Below are positions 25,171 through 34,286 of a stretch of 37,589 nt of DNA, piece by piece. The number at the start of each line of letters is the position of its first letter. The stretch's first letter is position 1. The stretch is taken from positions 13,527 to 51,115 of the forward strand of contig JAOZPU010000005.1 in NCBI GenBank assembly GCA_029932585.1. Reading direction: 5' to 3'. Position numbers and translations under genes: made by a program. This DNA comes from Spirochaetia bacterium (GTDB taxonomy: Bacteria; Spirochaetota; Spirochaetia; B11-G9). Under the pieces are notes generated by a model that worked only from the letters and a program-made list of their open reading frames with translations, did no database searches and was not told the DNA's origin.

Positions 25171-26166
25171 ATGTTAAATGCAATAACAGATATTCCCGGC
25201 ATTAAAGTCGGTCATGCTCAAAATATAGATGCAGGTACCGGCTGTACTGTAATTATTTGTGAAGATGGTGCTGTAACAGGTGTCGATGTAAGGGGTGGAG
25301 GCCCTGGTACTCGTGAGATAGCTGCACTTGATCCTGTAAACCTTGTTACCAAAGCTCATGCAGTATTTTTAGGTGGGGGAAGTGCTTACGGGCTGGATGG
25401 TGCTGCAGGAGTAATGCAGTATCTGGAGGAGAAGGAGATTGGTTTCAATGTTGGTGTAGGTGTTGTTCCCATAGTACCGGGGGCAGTGTTGTTTGATTTT
25501 TTTGTAGGTGATTATAAAATACGTCCGGATAAGGAAATGGGATACAAAGCATGTCTGGATGCTAAAGATAATAACAAGGCCGAAGGAAATATTGGAGCCG
25601 GAACCGGTGCTGCTGTTGGAAAGATAAAAGGCCCTGATTATTTTATGAAGAGCGGTATTGGTACAGCAAGCAGGCAAGTAGGAGATTTAATTGTTGGTGC
25701 CATTGTTGCTGTAAACTCTTTTGGGGATGTTATATGTCCCTTTACAGGACGAATAATTGCAGGGACTCTGGATGAGGAAAAGAAAAATCTTGCAGATACT
25801 ATGTCAATAATGTCTTCAACAGATGCCAGTGAGAGTACTGCTTTTTCAGGGAATACTACAATTGGGTGTATTGCTGTAAATGCCAATTTAACTAAAGCAG
25901 AAGCTACAAAAGTATCAATGATGGCTCATGACGGGTTTGCAAGAGCTATAAATCCAATACATACCATGTATGATGGAGATACTATTTTTTGTATGGCAAC
26001 AGGAAAAGTTAAGTCTGATCCTACAATAATAGGCGCTTTAGCCGCGGAAGTTATGGCAGATGCTATAGTAAATGCTGTTAAAAGTGCAGAAACAGCTTAT
26101 GGTATACCCTGTTATAATGATATTGCCAGAGAAGAGAGAAAAGAGAGGGACGGAGGTTCATTATGA
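25171..26166 (+). CDS. P1/S58 family aminopeptidase (DmpA-like)
   Basis: An N-terminal-nucleophile hydrolase of 331 residues that self-cleaves into two chains; relatives (DmpA, BapA) release N-terminal D-, L- or beta-amino acids from small peptides or amides. Motifs: 'ITDIPGIKVGHAQN', 'GTGCTVIICEDGAV', 'GGGPGTRE', 'LGGGSAYGLDGAAGV', and the self-cleavage region 'SGNTTIGCIAVNANLTK', where Thr229 aligns with the DmpA Ser250 nucleophile. No signal peptide, so it is cytoplasmic. The ORF track begins at 25063 within the G-tract; the ATG at 25171 with ggag upstream fits the family start. The next gene overlaps by 4 bases. Confidence 0.93.
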   Translation: MLNAITDIPGIKVGHAQNIDAGTGCTVIICEDGAVTGVDVRGGGPGTREIAALDPVNLVTKAHAVFLGGGSAYGLDGAAGVMQYLEEKEIGFNVGVGVVPIVPGAVLFDFFVGDYKIRPDKEMGYKACLDAKDNNKAEGNIGAGTGAAVGKIKGPDYFMKSGIGTASRQVGDLIVGAIVAVNSFGDVICPFTGRIIAGTLDEEKKNLADTMSIMSSTDASESTAFSGNTTIGCIAVNANLTKAEATKVSMMAHDGFARAINPIHTMYDGDTIFCMATGKVKSDPTIIGALAAEVMADAIVNAVKSAETAYGIPCYNDIAREERKERDGGSL

Positions 26167-27104
26167 AAATATCAATAATCGGAGCAGGAGCTATGGGCTC
26201 ACTGTACGGTGGAAAATTATCCCTGTCTGGTAATGATGTTGTTCTCTACGATATTAATAAAGCTCATGTTGATACTATCAATTCAAAAGGTCTTATTATT
26301 GAGGAATCTGATACTGGAGAAAAAATAACTGCTCATCCAACAGCATCTTCTAATCCAGAGGATGTTTCAGGATCAGATTTGTTGATAATTTTTGTTAAAT
26401 CAACAGCAACTAAATTAGTTTCTGAGCAATTTGTAAAATATGCAAAACCTGAAACTATTGCTCTGACCCTCCAGAATGGTTTAGGTAATGAGGATATTAT
26501 AAGGGATTCCTTTGGAGCCGAAAGAACTGCAGCCGGAGTTACTTCCCAGGGTGCCACATTTCTTGGACCGGGGAAAATACGTCATGCTGGAAATGGCCCT
26601 ACTCACATTTGTATGTCAAATAAAGATAACACTAAACTTAAAGAAGTTATACGGGTTTTTTCAGAAAGCGGCTTTGAAATTCATATTGAAGAAAATATAG
26701 CAGATCTTGTTTGGAGCAAACTTGTAATTAATGTGGGAATTAACGCAGTAACAGCTCTTTCAGGTCTTGAAAATGGCAAACTTCTTGATTATTCCGATAT
26801 GAAATCTCTAATGGCAGATCTTGTTGGAGAAGCGGTAACGGTCGCTGAAAAAAAGGGAATAAAGCTTAGCTACGATGATCCTTTGCAGATTGTATACGAT
26901 GTTTCTGAAAAAACTGCTCTTAATAGGTCTTCCATGTTACAGGATTTTGATCGGGGAAGTCTTACGGAGATAGATTTTATTAATTATGCTATAGTAAGGG
27001 AAGGGGCAAAACTTGGAATTGCCACTCCGTTTAATAGTGCAATTTCAAAACTTGTTAAATCTATGGAACTTGTAAACAGGAGTAGGAAGGTTACAGATGC
27101 TTAG
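26163..27104 (+). CDS. panE: 2-dehydropantoate 2-reductase (ketopantoate reductase) family
   Basis: An NADPH-dependent reductase of 313 residues. An N-terminal Rossmann fold 'IIGAGAMGSLYGGKLSLSG' is followed by 'LTLQNGLGNED' and the C-terminal helical domain with 'WSKLVINVGINAVTAL' (catalytic Lys) and 'SSMLQDFDRGSLTEID' (Ser and Asp/Glu substrate contacts), all as in PanE. PanE makes pantoate for coenzyme A, but paralogues reduce other 2-keto acids; its place in a peptidase operon, without panB or panC, argues that this copy may act on another substrate. Overlaps neighbours on both sides. Confidence 0.9.
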   Translation: MKISIIGAGAMGSLYGGKLSLSGNDVVLYDINKAHVDTINSKGLIIEESDTGEKITAHPTASSNPEDVSGSDLLIIFVKSTATKLVSEQFVKYAKPETIALTLQNGLGNEDIIRDSFGAERTAAGVTSQGATFLGPGKIRHAGNGPTHICMSNKDNTKLKEVIRVFSESGFEIHIEENIADLVWSKLVINVGINAVTALSGLENGKLLDYSDMKSLMADLVGEAVTVAEKKGIKLSYDDPLQIVYDVSEKTALNRSSMLQDFDRGSLTEIDFINYAIVREGAKLGIATPFNSAISKLVKSMELVNRSRKVTDA

Positions 27105-28320
27105 TGATTTCGAAAAAAATCTTTTTAACTATATTGATGAAAATGAGCTTGTTGAACTTACTCGAAATTTGATCAAAATTGATTCTGTTATTCGTCCTGA
27201 AACAGGAAATACAGAAGCAAAGGTTGTTGAATTTATTGCAAACTGGATTAGAACAGAATTGGAACTGGAACCTGAAATTAATGAAGTTTTACCTGGAAGA
27301 GAAAATATTATTCTAAAAATTGATTCAGGAAGACCTGGTAAAACACTTATGTTTGAAGGTCATACTGATGTTGTTTCTGAAGGTGTAATCTCTCTTTGGA
27401 AGCATGATCCCTTTGGCGCAGTAATTGAAGATGGAAAGATCTATGGCCGTGGATCATGTGATATGAAAGCTGGAGTTGCAGTTAACCTGCTAACTGTAAA
27501 AGCTATGCTTAAATCTAAAGTTGAATTTAGCGGTAGAATAATTCTTGGTATTCTTTGTGATGAAGAAGATCTTATGCTTGGTGTTCAGGATTTTATTAAA
27601 CAGGGTCATGCTGATAATGTTGATGCCTGCCTTGTTTCAGAACCTGAGGAAAATCAGTTATGTATAAGTATGAAAGGAGCTCTTCGAATTAAACTTACAG
27701 TTCATGGGAAAATGGCCCATGGTGCTATGCCTCTTGCAGGAATAAATCCTAATACCAGACTTGCCTGGATAATTCTTGCATTTCAGGAATATGAGGAAAG
27801 CCTTAAAGAAGAATTTGGTGAGGATGAATATCTTGGCTGGCCTTCAGTAACTTTTACAGTTATTCAATCACCTCCACCACCAGAGCCTCCCCAGTTAAAT
27901 GTAATGCCTGGTGAATCTGTTGCATATGTAGATATTAGAACTATTCCCGGGCAGGACCATAAAGAGATAAAAGAAGCTTTAGGAAATATTCTAAAAGAAC
28001 TTGGTAATCAGGATCCTGATTTCAATGTTACAATGGACTATCTGGCAGACAAACCAGTGGTGAGTATGAGTAAGGATGAGCCCATTGTTCTTACTGCAGC
28101 AGCTGTTTATAAAGATCTGACAGGAAAAGAACCTGTTTATAATGGTGTTCCCGGAGCAACAGATGGTACATATCTTAGAGATCTAAAAGGTATTCCATGC
28201 CTTGTAAATGGACCAGGCCCCAGACATATTCCTCATCAGACAGATGAATATGTAGAAATTGATGAATTAGTAGAATCACTAAAACTGTATGTTTTAACAA
28301 CTTATAGGTTTTTAAATTAG
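27097..28320 (+). CDS. M20 family metallo-amidohydrolase (ArgE/DapE type)
   Basis: A zinc-dependent amidohydrolase of 407 residues that removes acyl groups from amino acids or cleaves small peptides in the cytoplasm. Metal ligands are visible in 'FEGHTDVVSEG', 'GRGSCDMKAGVA' and 'CDEEDLM', with a dimerisation lid in the middle ('MKGALRIKLTVHGKMAHGAM') and a C-terminal His in 'GPGPRHIPHQTDEY'. The exact substrate (acetylornithine, succinyl-diaminopimelate or a peptide) cannot be told; the operon context favours a peptide or acyl-amino acid. It overlaps panE by 8 bases. Confidence 0.92.
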   Translation: MLSDFEKNLFNYIDENELVELTRNLIKIDSVIRPETGNTEAKVVEFIANWIRTELELEPEINEVLPGRENIILKIDSGRPGKTLMFEGHTDVVSEGVISLWKHDPFGAVIEDGKIYGRGSCDMKAGVAVNLLTVKAMLKSKVEFSGRIILGILCDEEDLMLGVQDFIKQGHADNVDACLVSEPEENQLCISMKGALRIKLTVHGKMAHGAMPLAGINPNTRLAWIILAFQEYEESLKEEFGEDEYLGWPSVTFTVIQSPPPPEPPQLNVMPGESVAYVDIRTIPGQDHKEIKEALGNILKELGNQDPDFNVTMDYLADKPVVSMSKDEPIVLTAAAVYKDLTGKEPVYNGVPGATDGTYLRDLKGIPCLVNGPGPRHIPHQTDEYVEIDELVESLKLYVLTTYRFLN

Positions 28321-28385
28321 GCTTTTATAATGTTGCACAGCACAAAAAGCTATAAATGAGAGAAATTTGAAATAAAAGGATTTTT

Positions 28386-29078
28386 ATGTCGGGTGGAAAG
28401 AAATATATATGGTTTGATCTTGGGTATACTCTACTTAAATTGAAGAGAGAAGAGAGTTTTAGGAATATTCTTTCAGATCTTGGTTTCGAAGTATCAATTA
28501 GTCAAATTGAAAAAGCTTTTCATCTTACAGATAAACTTTTTATGAGAAAGTATCCAGGTGTTCTTGGCAAGAGTAGGGCGTTCTATATGCCTATGTATCT
28601 TGGGAATATGATATATGCTCTTGGTTTACGGACAGATATCTGTCCTCTTTTTTTGGAATGGAAGAAAAAACTTGAAAATCCATTTAAGGTCTGGGCTCCT
28701 TTTGATAATGTAAAAAATGAACTTAAAAATCTTGTCTCAGAAGGTTATCGTCTTGGAGTAATCTCCAATTGGGATAAAACTGCAGTTCCATTACTGGATC
28801 AGTTTGAACTTACCTCTTTTTTTGACAATATAATAATATCGTCAGAAGTAGGATGTGAAAAACCTGATATAAAGATATTCCAAATTGCTCTGGATAAGGC
28901 TTCAGTTCCTGTAGAGGATTGTCTTTATGTTGGAGACAATTATTATGATGATGGAATTGGAAGTAAGAATATTGGAATGGATTTTGTAATTATAAATGCA
29001 TATAGCGATCTGGGTGTTGAGGAACTGGATGATTGTAATATAATTACTGATATAACTCAGCTTAGGGAGTATTTATGA
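28386..29078 (+). CDS. HAD-superfamily hydrolase
   Basis: A 230-residue cytoplasmic phosphatase-type protein. Motif I is 'WFDLGYTLL', with the nucleophile Asp but Gly in place of the second Asp (DxG instead of DxD), as in some HAD clades; motif II 'GVISNWD', motif III 'GCEKPDIKIF' and motif IV 'YVGDNYYDDG' are all present. The changed motif I removes the usual acid/base, so phosphatase activity may be altered. Substrate unknown. The next gene overlaps by 4 bases. Confidence 0.88.
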   Translation: MSGGKKYIWFDLGYTLLKLKREESFRNILSDLGFEVSISQIEKAFHLTDKLFMRKYPGVLGKSRAFYMPMYLGNMIYALGLRTDICPLFLEWKKKLENPFKVWAPFDNVKNELKNLVSEGYRLGVISNWDKTAVPLLDQFELTSFFDNIIISSEVGCEKPDIKIFQIALDKASVPVEDCLYVGDNYYDDGIGSKNIGMDFVIINAYSDLGVEELDDCNIITDITQLREYL

Positions 29079-29806
29079 AACTAACTGTAGTTGGTCACTG
29101 GGGAGCATATCCCGGCCCGGGAGGAGCCAGTTCCGGTTATTTATTAGAAGAGAACAATGAAAGTTTGTTGTTGGACTGTGGGTCGGGTGTGCTTGCAAAA
29201 CTGTATGAATATACTGATATCAGCCAGTTGAATAATGTTGTATTATCTCATTATCATTCAGATCATATAGCAGATATTGGATGTCTCCAGTATGCATCAA
29301 AGGTACAGTTAAGTCTTGGTGAGAGAATAGATCCCATATCTATTTATGGACACACACTTTCAGATTTTTTTAATAAATTAAGTTATGAAAATGCTTCAGT
29401 TGGAAAGCCTATACAAGAGGGTACCTCTGTTAGTATTGGCCCCATAACTCTTCATTTTAAGCATACAACCCATCCTGCTCCTGCTTTAGCAATGCGGATT
29501 GAATCTGAAAATGGTTCTATGGGTTATACAGCAGATACCGGGTGGAATGATTCTCTTATAGATTTTTTTAGTGGAGTAGATTTACTTCTTTGTGAATCAA
29601 GTCTATATAATAAATATAAGGGGAGAGTTGAAGGACATCTTACTGCTGGAGAAGCTGGTCTTCTTGCTAAAGAGGCCGGTGTCGGGCAGTTAGTTCTTAC
29701 TCATATGCCACATTTTGGTGATCATAATGAACTTAAAATAGAGGCTGGAAATGTCTATAGTGGAAAAATAGAACTTGCAGAGAGTGGTAAAGTCTGGATA
29801 ATCTGA
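29075..29806 (+). CDS. Metallo-beta-lactamase-fold hydrolase (YhfI-like)
   Basis: A 243-residue binuclear-zinc hydrolase of the COG1234/RNase Z-like branch. The opening 'MKLTVVGHWGAYPGPGGASS' closely follows the YhfI pattern; metal ligands lie in 'SHYHSDHIADIG', a mid-protein 'TTHPAP', 'YTADTG' and 'LTHMPHFG'. YhfI-type proteins are of uncertain function, perhaps a phosphodiesterase or lactonase. It is coupled to the HAD gene by an atga overlap, and they may act in sequence on one phosphorylated compound. Confidence 0.88.
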   Translation: MKLTVVGHWGAYPGPGGASSGYLLEENNESLLLDCGSGVLAKLYEYTDISQLNNVVLSHYHSDHIADIGCLQYASKVQLSLGERIDPISIYGHTLSDFFNKLSYENASVGKPIQEGTSVSIGPITLHFKHTTHPAPALAMRIESENGSMGYTADTGWNDSLIDFFSGVDLLLCESSLYNKYKGRVEGHLTAGEAGLLAKEAGVGQLVLTHMPHFGDHNELKIEAGNVYSGKIELAESGKVWII

Positions 29807-29833
29807 AATTGTGAGAATTATATAGAAATGTAT

Positions 29834-29863
29834 TTGTCTAATATATGATTTTTATGGCATACT
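29834..29863 (+). promoter_or_regulatory. Possible internal promoter before the oligopeptide importer
   Basis: ttgtct (29834-29839), 18-base spacer, catact (29858-29863), just ahead of the permease Shine-Dalgarno aggggt. It is weak and could allow the importer to be expressed apart from the enzymes. Confidence 0.3.
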
Positions 29864-29873
29864 TAGGGGTAAT

Positions 29874-30800
29874 ATGGAATTATTGTTATTTATTGTAAGA
29901 CGTTTTCTCAGATTGGTATTAACTATTCTTATTATCTCTACAATTATTTTTTTCGTGATAAGGGTTATTCCTGGTGATCCTGCTCTTGTAGTTGCAGGCA
30001 TTGATGCCTCGGATGATGATATTCAGGCTATTCGTGTTCGTCTCGGGACAGATGTTCCTGTAGGTGTTCAGTATGTACGGTGGTTATCGGATATTGTTCG
30101 TTTTGATTTTGGTGAATCCATGATATCCGGTGCTTCAGTTAATAAGCTTATTTTAGAGCGTTTTCCTTTAACACTTACTCTTGCTGTTTTAGGAATTATG
30201 CTGGGTATTATTGTTGCAATTCCTCTTGGGGTTCTTTCGGCTGTACATAGGTGGTCCTTTTGGGATTACTTTGGGATGGTATATTCACAGATGGGTATGG
30301 CCATACCAAGTTTCTGGCTGGGACTGATTCTATTACTTGTTTTTGCTGTAAAAATACCTCTGTTTCCACTGTTTGGGTCGGATAGTCTTAAACATTTAAT
30401 TCTACCTGCAATTGCTCTTGGTTTTGCCCGTGCTGCGGTTATTCTTAGACTAACCAGAGCTGCTATGGTGGAGGAACTAAGTAGAGAATATATTATAACC
30501 GCAAGAGCAAAAGGTCTGACAGACAGAATGATTCGATACAAGCATGCACTGCGAAATGCAATGATAGCTGTTGTAACTATAACAGGGATTCAGTTTGGCT
30601 ATATGCTTGGTGGAGCAATTATTGTTGAGCAGGTTTTTTCTCTGCCTGGTCTTGGTAGATTATTTTTATATGCAATTTATCAACGTGATTTCCCTTTAAT
30701 TCAGGGTGGTGTTGTTTTTATAGCTATTGTTTTTTCTCTGGTTAACTTTGCTGTAGATATTCTTTACAGTGTGCTTAATCCTAAGATAAGGATTTCATAG
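29874..30800 (+). CDS. Oligopeptide/dipeptide ABC transporter permease (DppB/OppB type)
   Basis: A 308-residue inner-membrane permease with six helices. 'VRRFLRLVLTILIISTIIFF', 'RVIPGDPALVVAG' and the cytoplasmic coupling loop 'EELSREYIITARAKGL' are typical of the DppB half, as is 'FSLPGLGRLFLYAIYQRDFPLIQG'. It pairs with the DppC-type permease encoded at 34287. The stop overlaps the GTG start of the ATPase gene by one base. Confidence 0.94.
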   Translation: MELLLFIVRRFLRLVLTILIISTIIFFVIRVIPGDPALVVAGIDASDDDIQAIRVRLGTDVPVGVQYVRWLSDIVRFDFGESMISGASVNKLILERFPLTLTLAVLGIMLGIIVAIPLGVLSAVHRWSFWDYFGMVYSQMGMAIPSFWLGLILLLVFAVKIPLFPLFGSDSLKHLILPAIALGFARAAVILRLTRAAMVEELSREYIITARAKGLTDRMIRYKHALRNAMIAVVTITGIQFGYMLGGAIIVEQVFSLPGLGRLFLYAIYQRDFPLIQGGVVFIAIVFSLVNFAVDILYSVLNPKIRIS

Positions 30801-31786
30801 TGCTTGAAATAAAAAATCTTAACATAAGTTTCGTCCAGGGAGAAAAAGAGGCTAATGCACTTAGAGGTATTAGTTTAAGTCTTAAACGAAATGAAGTACA
30901 TTCTCTTGTTGGTGAATCCGGATCAGGAAAAACAGTAACATCTACCTGTATAATGGGACTTCTCCCTACACCTCCTGGTCGTATAAATTCCGGTCAGATT
31001 ATTCTTAATAATCAGGATCTTCTTCTTCTGGAGGAAAAGGATCAAAGGCAAATTAGAGGTAAAGAGATTGCTATGGTTTTTCAGGAACCTGCACGATATC
31101 TAAATCCCACTTTAAAGGTTGGAGATCAAATTACGGAGATGTTAATTCTTCATCTTGGTATGAGTAATATTGAGGCTGTAGATCGGGCACTAGAGATACT
31201 TGAACTTGTTGGCCTTGAAGGTGGCAAACGAATTCTTGACAGTTATCCTCATGAACTTTCAGGTGGAATGAAACAGCGAATTATGATAGCTATAGCTATA
31301 AGTTGTAATCCTGCTTTTTTAATTGCAGATGAACCAACAACAGCCCTGGATGTAACTCTTCAGCTTCAGATACTTAATCTTATGCTAAGTTTGAAAAACA
31401 CTCTGGATATGGGAATTTTATTTATTTCACATGATTTGCGAGTTGTTCATGATATTTCTGACTGGGTTTCGGTAATATATGCAGGAAGAATTGTTGAATC
31501 AACGTCTCGTAAAGAGCTATTTACGAATCCGAAACATCCATATACACGACTTCTTCTTGAATCTATTCCTGATGCAGATAAAAGAGGTCAAAGGCTTCAG
31601 ACTATACCAGGAAAAGTTCCTGATGCAGAGAATATACCTGGGGGTTGTGCTTTTCATACAAGATGTCCTATTGCAGAGGATATTTGCAAAACAGACTTAC
31701 CTGAGACAAAAGAAGTAGGTTCGGATAATTCTGGTACCTCTCATACAGCAGCATGTCACTTTATTGGAAAACAATGGAAAAATTAA
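30800..31786 (+). CDS. Oligopeptide ABC transporter ATPase (DppD/OppD type)
   Basis: A 328-residue nucleotide-binding subunit. Walker A 'GESGSGKT', signature 'LSGGMKQR', Walker B 'FLIADEPTTALDVT', switch 'FISHDLRVV', and the C-terminal oligopeptide-transporter extension with 'GCAFHTRCPIAEDIC', whose cysteines can hold a [4Fe-4S] cluster in some DppD proteins. GTG start overlapping the permease stop. It forms a heterodimer with the next gene product. Confidence 0.95.
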   Translation: MLEIKNLNISFVQGEKEANALRGISLSLKRNEVHSLVGESGSGKTVTSTCIMGLLPTPPGRINSGQIILNNQDLLLLEEKDQRQIRGKEIAMVFQEPARYLNPTLKVGDQITEMLILHLGMSNIEAVDRALEILELVGLEGGKRILDSYPHELSGGMKQRIMIAIAISCNPAFLIADEPTTALDVTLQLQILNLMLSLKNTLDMGILFISHDLRVVHDISDWVSVIYAGRIVESTSRKELFTNPKHPYTRLLLESIPDADKRGQRLQTIPGKVPDAENIPGGCAFHTRCPIAEDICKTDLPETKEVGSDNSGTSHTAACHFIGKQWKN

Positions 31787-32703
31787 TTGAATTAAAAAAT
31801 ATTATCAAGGTTTTCAAAAGCCACAAACTCATATCTGTAAAAAAGGATAACTACGTAGCTGTCAATAATGTAAGTCTTGATATACAGAAAAATACTATTT
31901 TCGGTCTGGTTGGTGAGTCTGGTTGTGGAAAAACAACTCTTGCCAGATCTGTAATGATGCTGGATCCTCCCAGTTCCGGAGAAATCATTTACAATGGGAA
32001 AAATATTTCAGGCATTTCAAGAAAAGAACTCCATCCATACAGGTCAAGAATGCAGATCGTCTTTCAGGATCCAAATAGCGCCCTTAATCCTAAAATGTCC
32101 ATATATAACTGTATGAAAGAAGGTTTGGTAAACAGAAAGTTTCCAAAAGATAAGATGGATAGTAAAATTAAGAGTTTGCTTGATCTTGTTGGAATTTCTC
32201 CAAATCATGTAAATCGATTTCCACACGAATTTTCAGGAGGGCAAAAGCAGAGAATTGTTATTGCCCGGGCACTTTCCATGGAACCGGAATTTCTTGTTTT
32301 GGATGAACCTGTTTCTAATCTTGATGTATCAATTCAGGCTCAAATAATAAATCTTTTACTGGATTTAAAAGATGAGTTTTCATTGACGTATCTTTTTATC
32401 TCCCATGACCTTAATCTTGTTTCATATTTAAGTGATGAGGTTGCTGTGATGTATAAAGGAGAGATTGTGGAGACTGCTAAAACAGAAAAAATTATGAAGA
32501 AACCCATGCATCCATATACTCTCAAATTGTTTTCATCTGCTCCAGGTAAAGATAGTAATAATCTTTTTGAAGCAGATGATAGCTACAGAGAAGGGTTACC
32601 TGAAAAATTTACATATTTCCCTCCAAATCCTGATTCTACTTTGCAGCTAATAGATATTGGAGAAGATCACAGAGTTGGTTGTTATACATTAAACGGATCG
32701 TAG
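31774..32703 (+). CDS. Oligopeptide ABC transporter ATPase (DppF/OppF type)
   Basis: The second nucleotide-binding subunit, 309 residues from the preferred ATG at 31774 (the ORF track uses 31753, adding seven residues that do not fit the family). Walker A 'GESGCGKTT', signature 'FSGGQKQR', Walker B 'FLVLDEPVSNLDVS', switch 'FISHDLNLV'. An insert of about 10 residues near the N-terminus ('KSHKLISVKKDNYVAVNNV') is typical for DppF. The C-terminal extension lacks the usual run of cysteines, with only one Cys near the end. Its start lies inside the end of the preceding ATPase gene. Confidence 0.93.
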   Translation: MEKLIELKNIIKVFKSHKLISVKKDNYVAVNNVSLDIQKNTIFGLVGESGCGKTTLARSVMMLDPPSSGEIIYNGKNISGISRKELHPYRSRMQIVFQDPNSALNPKMSIYNCMKEGLVNRKFPKDKMDSKIKSLLDLVGISPNHVNRFPHEFSGGQKQRIVIARALSMEPEFLVLDEPVSNLDVSIQAQIINLLLDLKDEFSLTYLFISHDLNLVSYLSDEVAVMYKGEIVETAKTEKIMKKPMHPYTLKLFSSAPGKDSNNLFEADDSYREGLPEKFTYFPPNPDSTLQLIDIGEDHRVGCYTLNGS

Positions 32704-32723
32704 ATTCGTAAAAAATATATATC

Positions 32724-32774
32724 GATAAAATGGGCGATACGAAGTGTCAAGGTTCTATTTTAGTCGAAAAGGAG
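32724..32774 (+). promoter_or_regulatory. Structured leader before solute-binding protein gene, copy 2
   Basis: The second copy of the element at 2-55: 42 nt (32724-32765) with 34 identical positions and no gaps. Inner hairpin gatac/gtgtc, loop gaa; compared with copy 1 the stem positions change G-U to G-C and C-G to U-G, so pairing is kept. The outer stem taaaatggg pairs with a tctatttta stretch with two G-U pairs and is extended by tcga on both sides. The Shine-Dalgarno aaggag follows with the same six-base distance to the ATG. Located inside an operon, between the DppF and binding-protein genes. Confidence 0.65.
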
Positions 32775-32780
32775 TAACAT

Positions 32781-34286
32781 ATGAGAAAGGCAGCAAAATT
32801 TGGATTATTTCTTGTCATGATTATGCTTATGACAGGGATGCTGTTTGCAGCTGGGAGTAAAGAGGTTAAACCCCTCAATTTTGCTTTGGCTGGAAATCCT
32901 GATACATTAGATCCTCACAAAACTTCGGGGACTCTTACGTTTCAAACAGTTAAGAGTGTTTACGATACACTGGCAGAACCAGATGAAAATGGTGTTATTG
33001 TACCGGCTCTTGCTGAAAGTTGGGATGTCTCAGCTGATTCACTTACATGGACCTTTCATTTAAGAAAGGGTGTAAAATTTCATAATGGTGATGCTTTTAC
33101 ATCTGCAGATGTTAAGGCTTCTTTTGAAAGAGTTCTGGCAGAAGAAACAGCTTCTCCTCATAGAAAAGAGATGGGTATTATTGCATCTATGGATACACCT
33201 GATGATTTAACAATTGTATTTAATCTTTCTGGCCCACATGCTCCTTTTCTTGCAACCCTTGCTTCCGGTTGGAGTGCAATTCTTCCTAAGAGTCTGATTG
33301 ATACAGGTCATGATTTTGACTCTCTTCCTGTAGGAACCGGACCTTTTAAACTGGAAGAATGGGTTCGTGACAGTAAGGTTGTATTTTCAAAGAATGATGA
33401 TTACTGGATGAAAGGACTACCAAAACTGGATAAGGTTATTCTTCACATTATACCAGAGACATCTGTTGTTGTTCAGGGACTTATTTCCGGTCAGATAGAT
33501 GTAGTTTATATTGTTGACAGTGATGATATTCCAATGCTTGAAGCAAGTCCTGATGTTACACTGAAGGAGAATCTTACATCCCTTATAATGGTTATGCCAA
33601 TGAACACCAGCAAACCTCCTCTTGATGATATTAGAGTACGTCAGGCTATTAACTATGCTATTGATAAGCAGAAAATACTTGATATTGCATATGGTGGTGG
33701 TGAAACTATTGGAACATTTATGGATCGTGGGAATGCATACTATAAAGATTTTACAGATCTTTATCCATATAATCCCGAAAAGGCTAAAGCACTTCTAAAA
33801 GAAGCCGGTGTTGGTAATGATGTTGAATTAAAACTGTATCTTCCCCAAAATTATACCCTTCATGTTAAAGCTGGAGAGATGTATCAGGAGATGCTTACCA
33901 AGGTTGGCCTAAATGTAAAAATTCAGTTAATTGACTGGTCTACATGGATTAGTGATGTTTATAGAGCTAGTAAGTTTGACTTAACAGTTATTGGACATAC
34001 TGGAAAACTTGATCCTGATGGTACTCTTGGTGGTTATGGCGAAGGTAAATATGTTCAATGGTTTAATGATGATGCTGCAGGACTTATAAAGAAAGCAGCT
34101 GCAACAATTGGATATGAAGAAAGAAAGGTAATGTATGACCAGGTTCTTGAAATAATGGCAAAAGAAGTTCCTTTTGTTTACCTTGGTTCTTCCTATAGAA
34201 CAACTGCTTATCGATCTAATGTAACTGGATTTAGGATTACTCCGAACCTGGATACATTTGACTTCAGGTGGACAGAGTTTAAATAG
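32781..34286 (+). CDS. Oligopeptide ABC transporter solute-binding protein (family 5)
   Basis: A periplasmic peptide-binding protein of 501 residues. The signal peptide (about 1-24) ends in 'LFAAGSKEVK', closely like the binding protein at 62; no lipobox. SBP_bac_5 marks include 'PDTLDPHKTSGT', 'LRKGVKFHNGDAFTSADVK', 'PVGTGPFKLEEW', and 'DIRVRQAINYAIDKQKIL'. The ligand may be a peptide but could also be another oligomer, as for nickel or sugar relatives. It sits between the ATPase and second permease genes, an uncommon order, and is preceded by the conserved structured leader, which may raise its expression over the membrane subunits. Confidence 0.95.
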   Translation: MRKAAKFGLFLVMIMLMTGMLFAAGSKEVKPLNFALAGNPDTLDPHKTSGTLTFQTVKSVYDTLAEPDENGVIVPALAESWDVSADSLTWTFHLRKGVKFHNGDAFTSADVKASFERVLAEETASPHRKEMGIIASMDTPDDLTIVFNLSGPHAPFLATLASGWSAILPKSLIDTGHDFDSLPVGTGPFKLEEWVRDSKVVFSKNDDYWMKGLPKLDKVILHIIPETSVVVQGLISGQIDVVYIVDSDDIPMLEASPDVTLKENLTSLIMVMPMNTSKPPLDDIRVRQAINYAIDKQKILDIAYGGGETIGTFMDRGNAYYKDFTDLYPYNPEKAKALLKEAGVGNDVELKLYLPQNYTLHVKAGEMYQEMLTKVGLNVKIQLIDWSTWISDVYRASKFDLTVIGHTGKLDPDGTLGGYGEGKYVQWFNDDAAGLIKKAAATIGYEERKVMYDQVLEIMAKEVPFVYLGSSYRTTAYRSNVTGFRITPNLDTFDFRWTEFK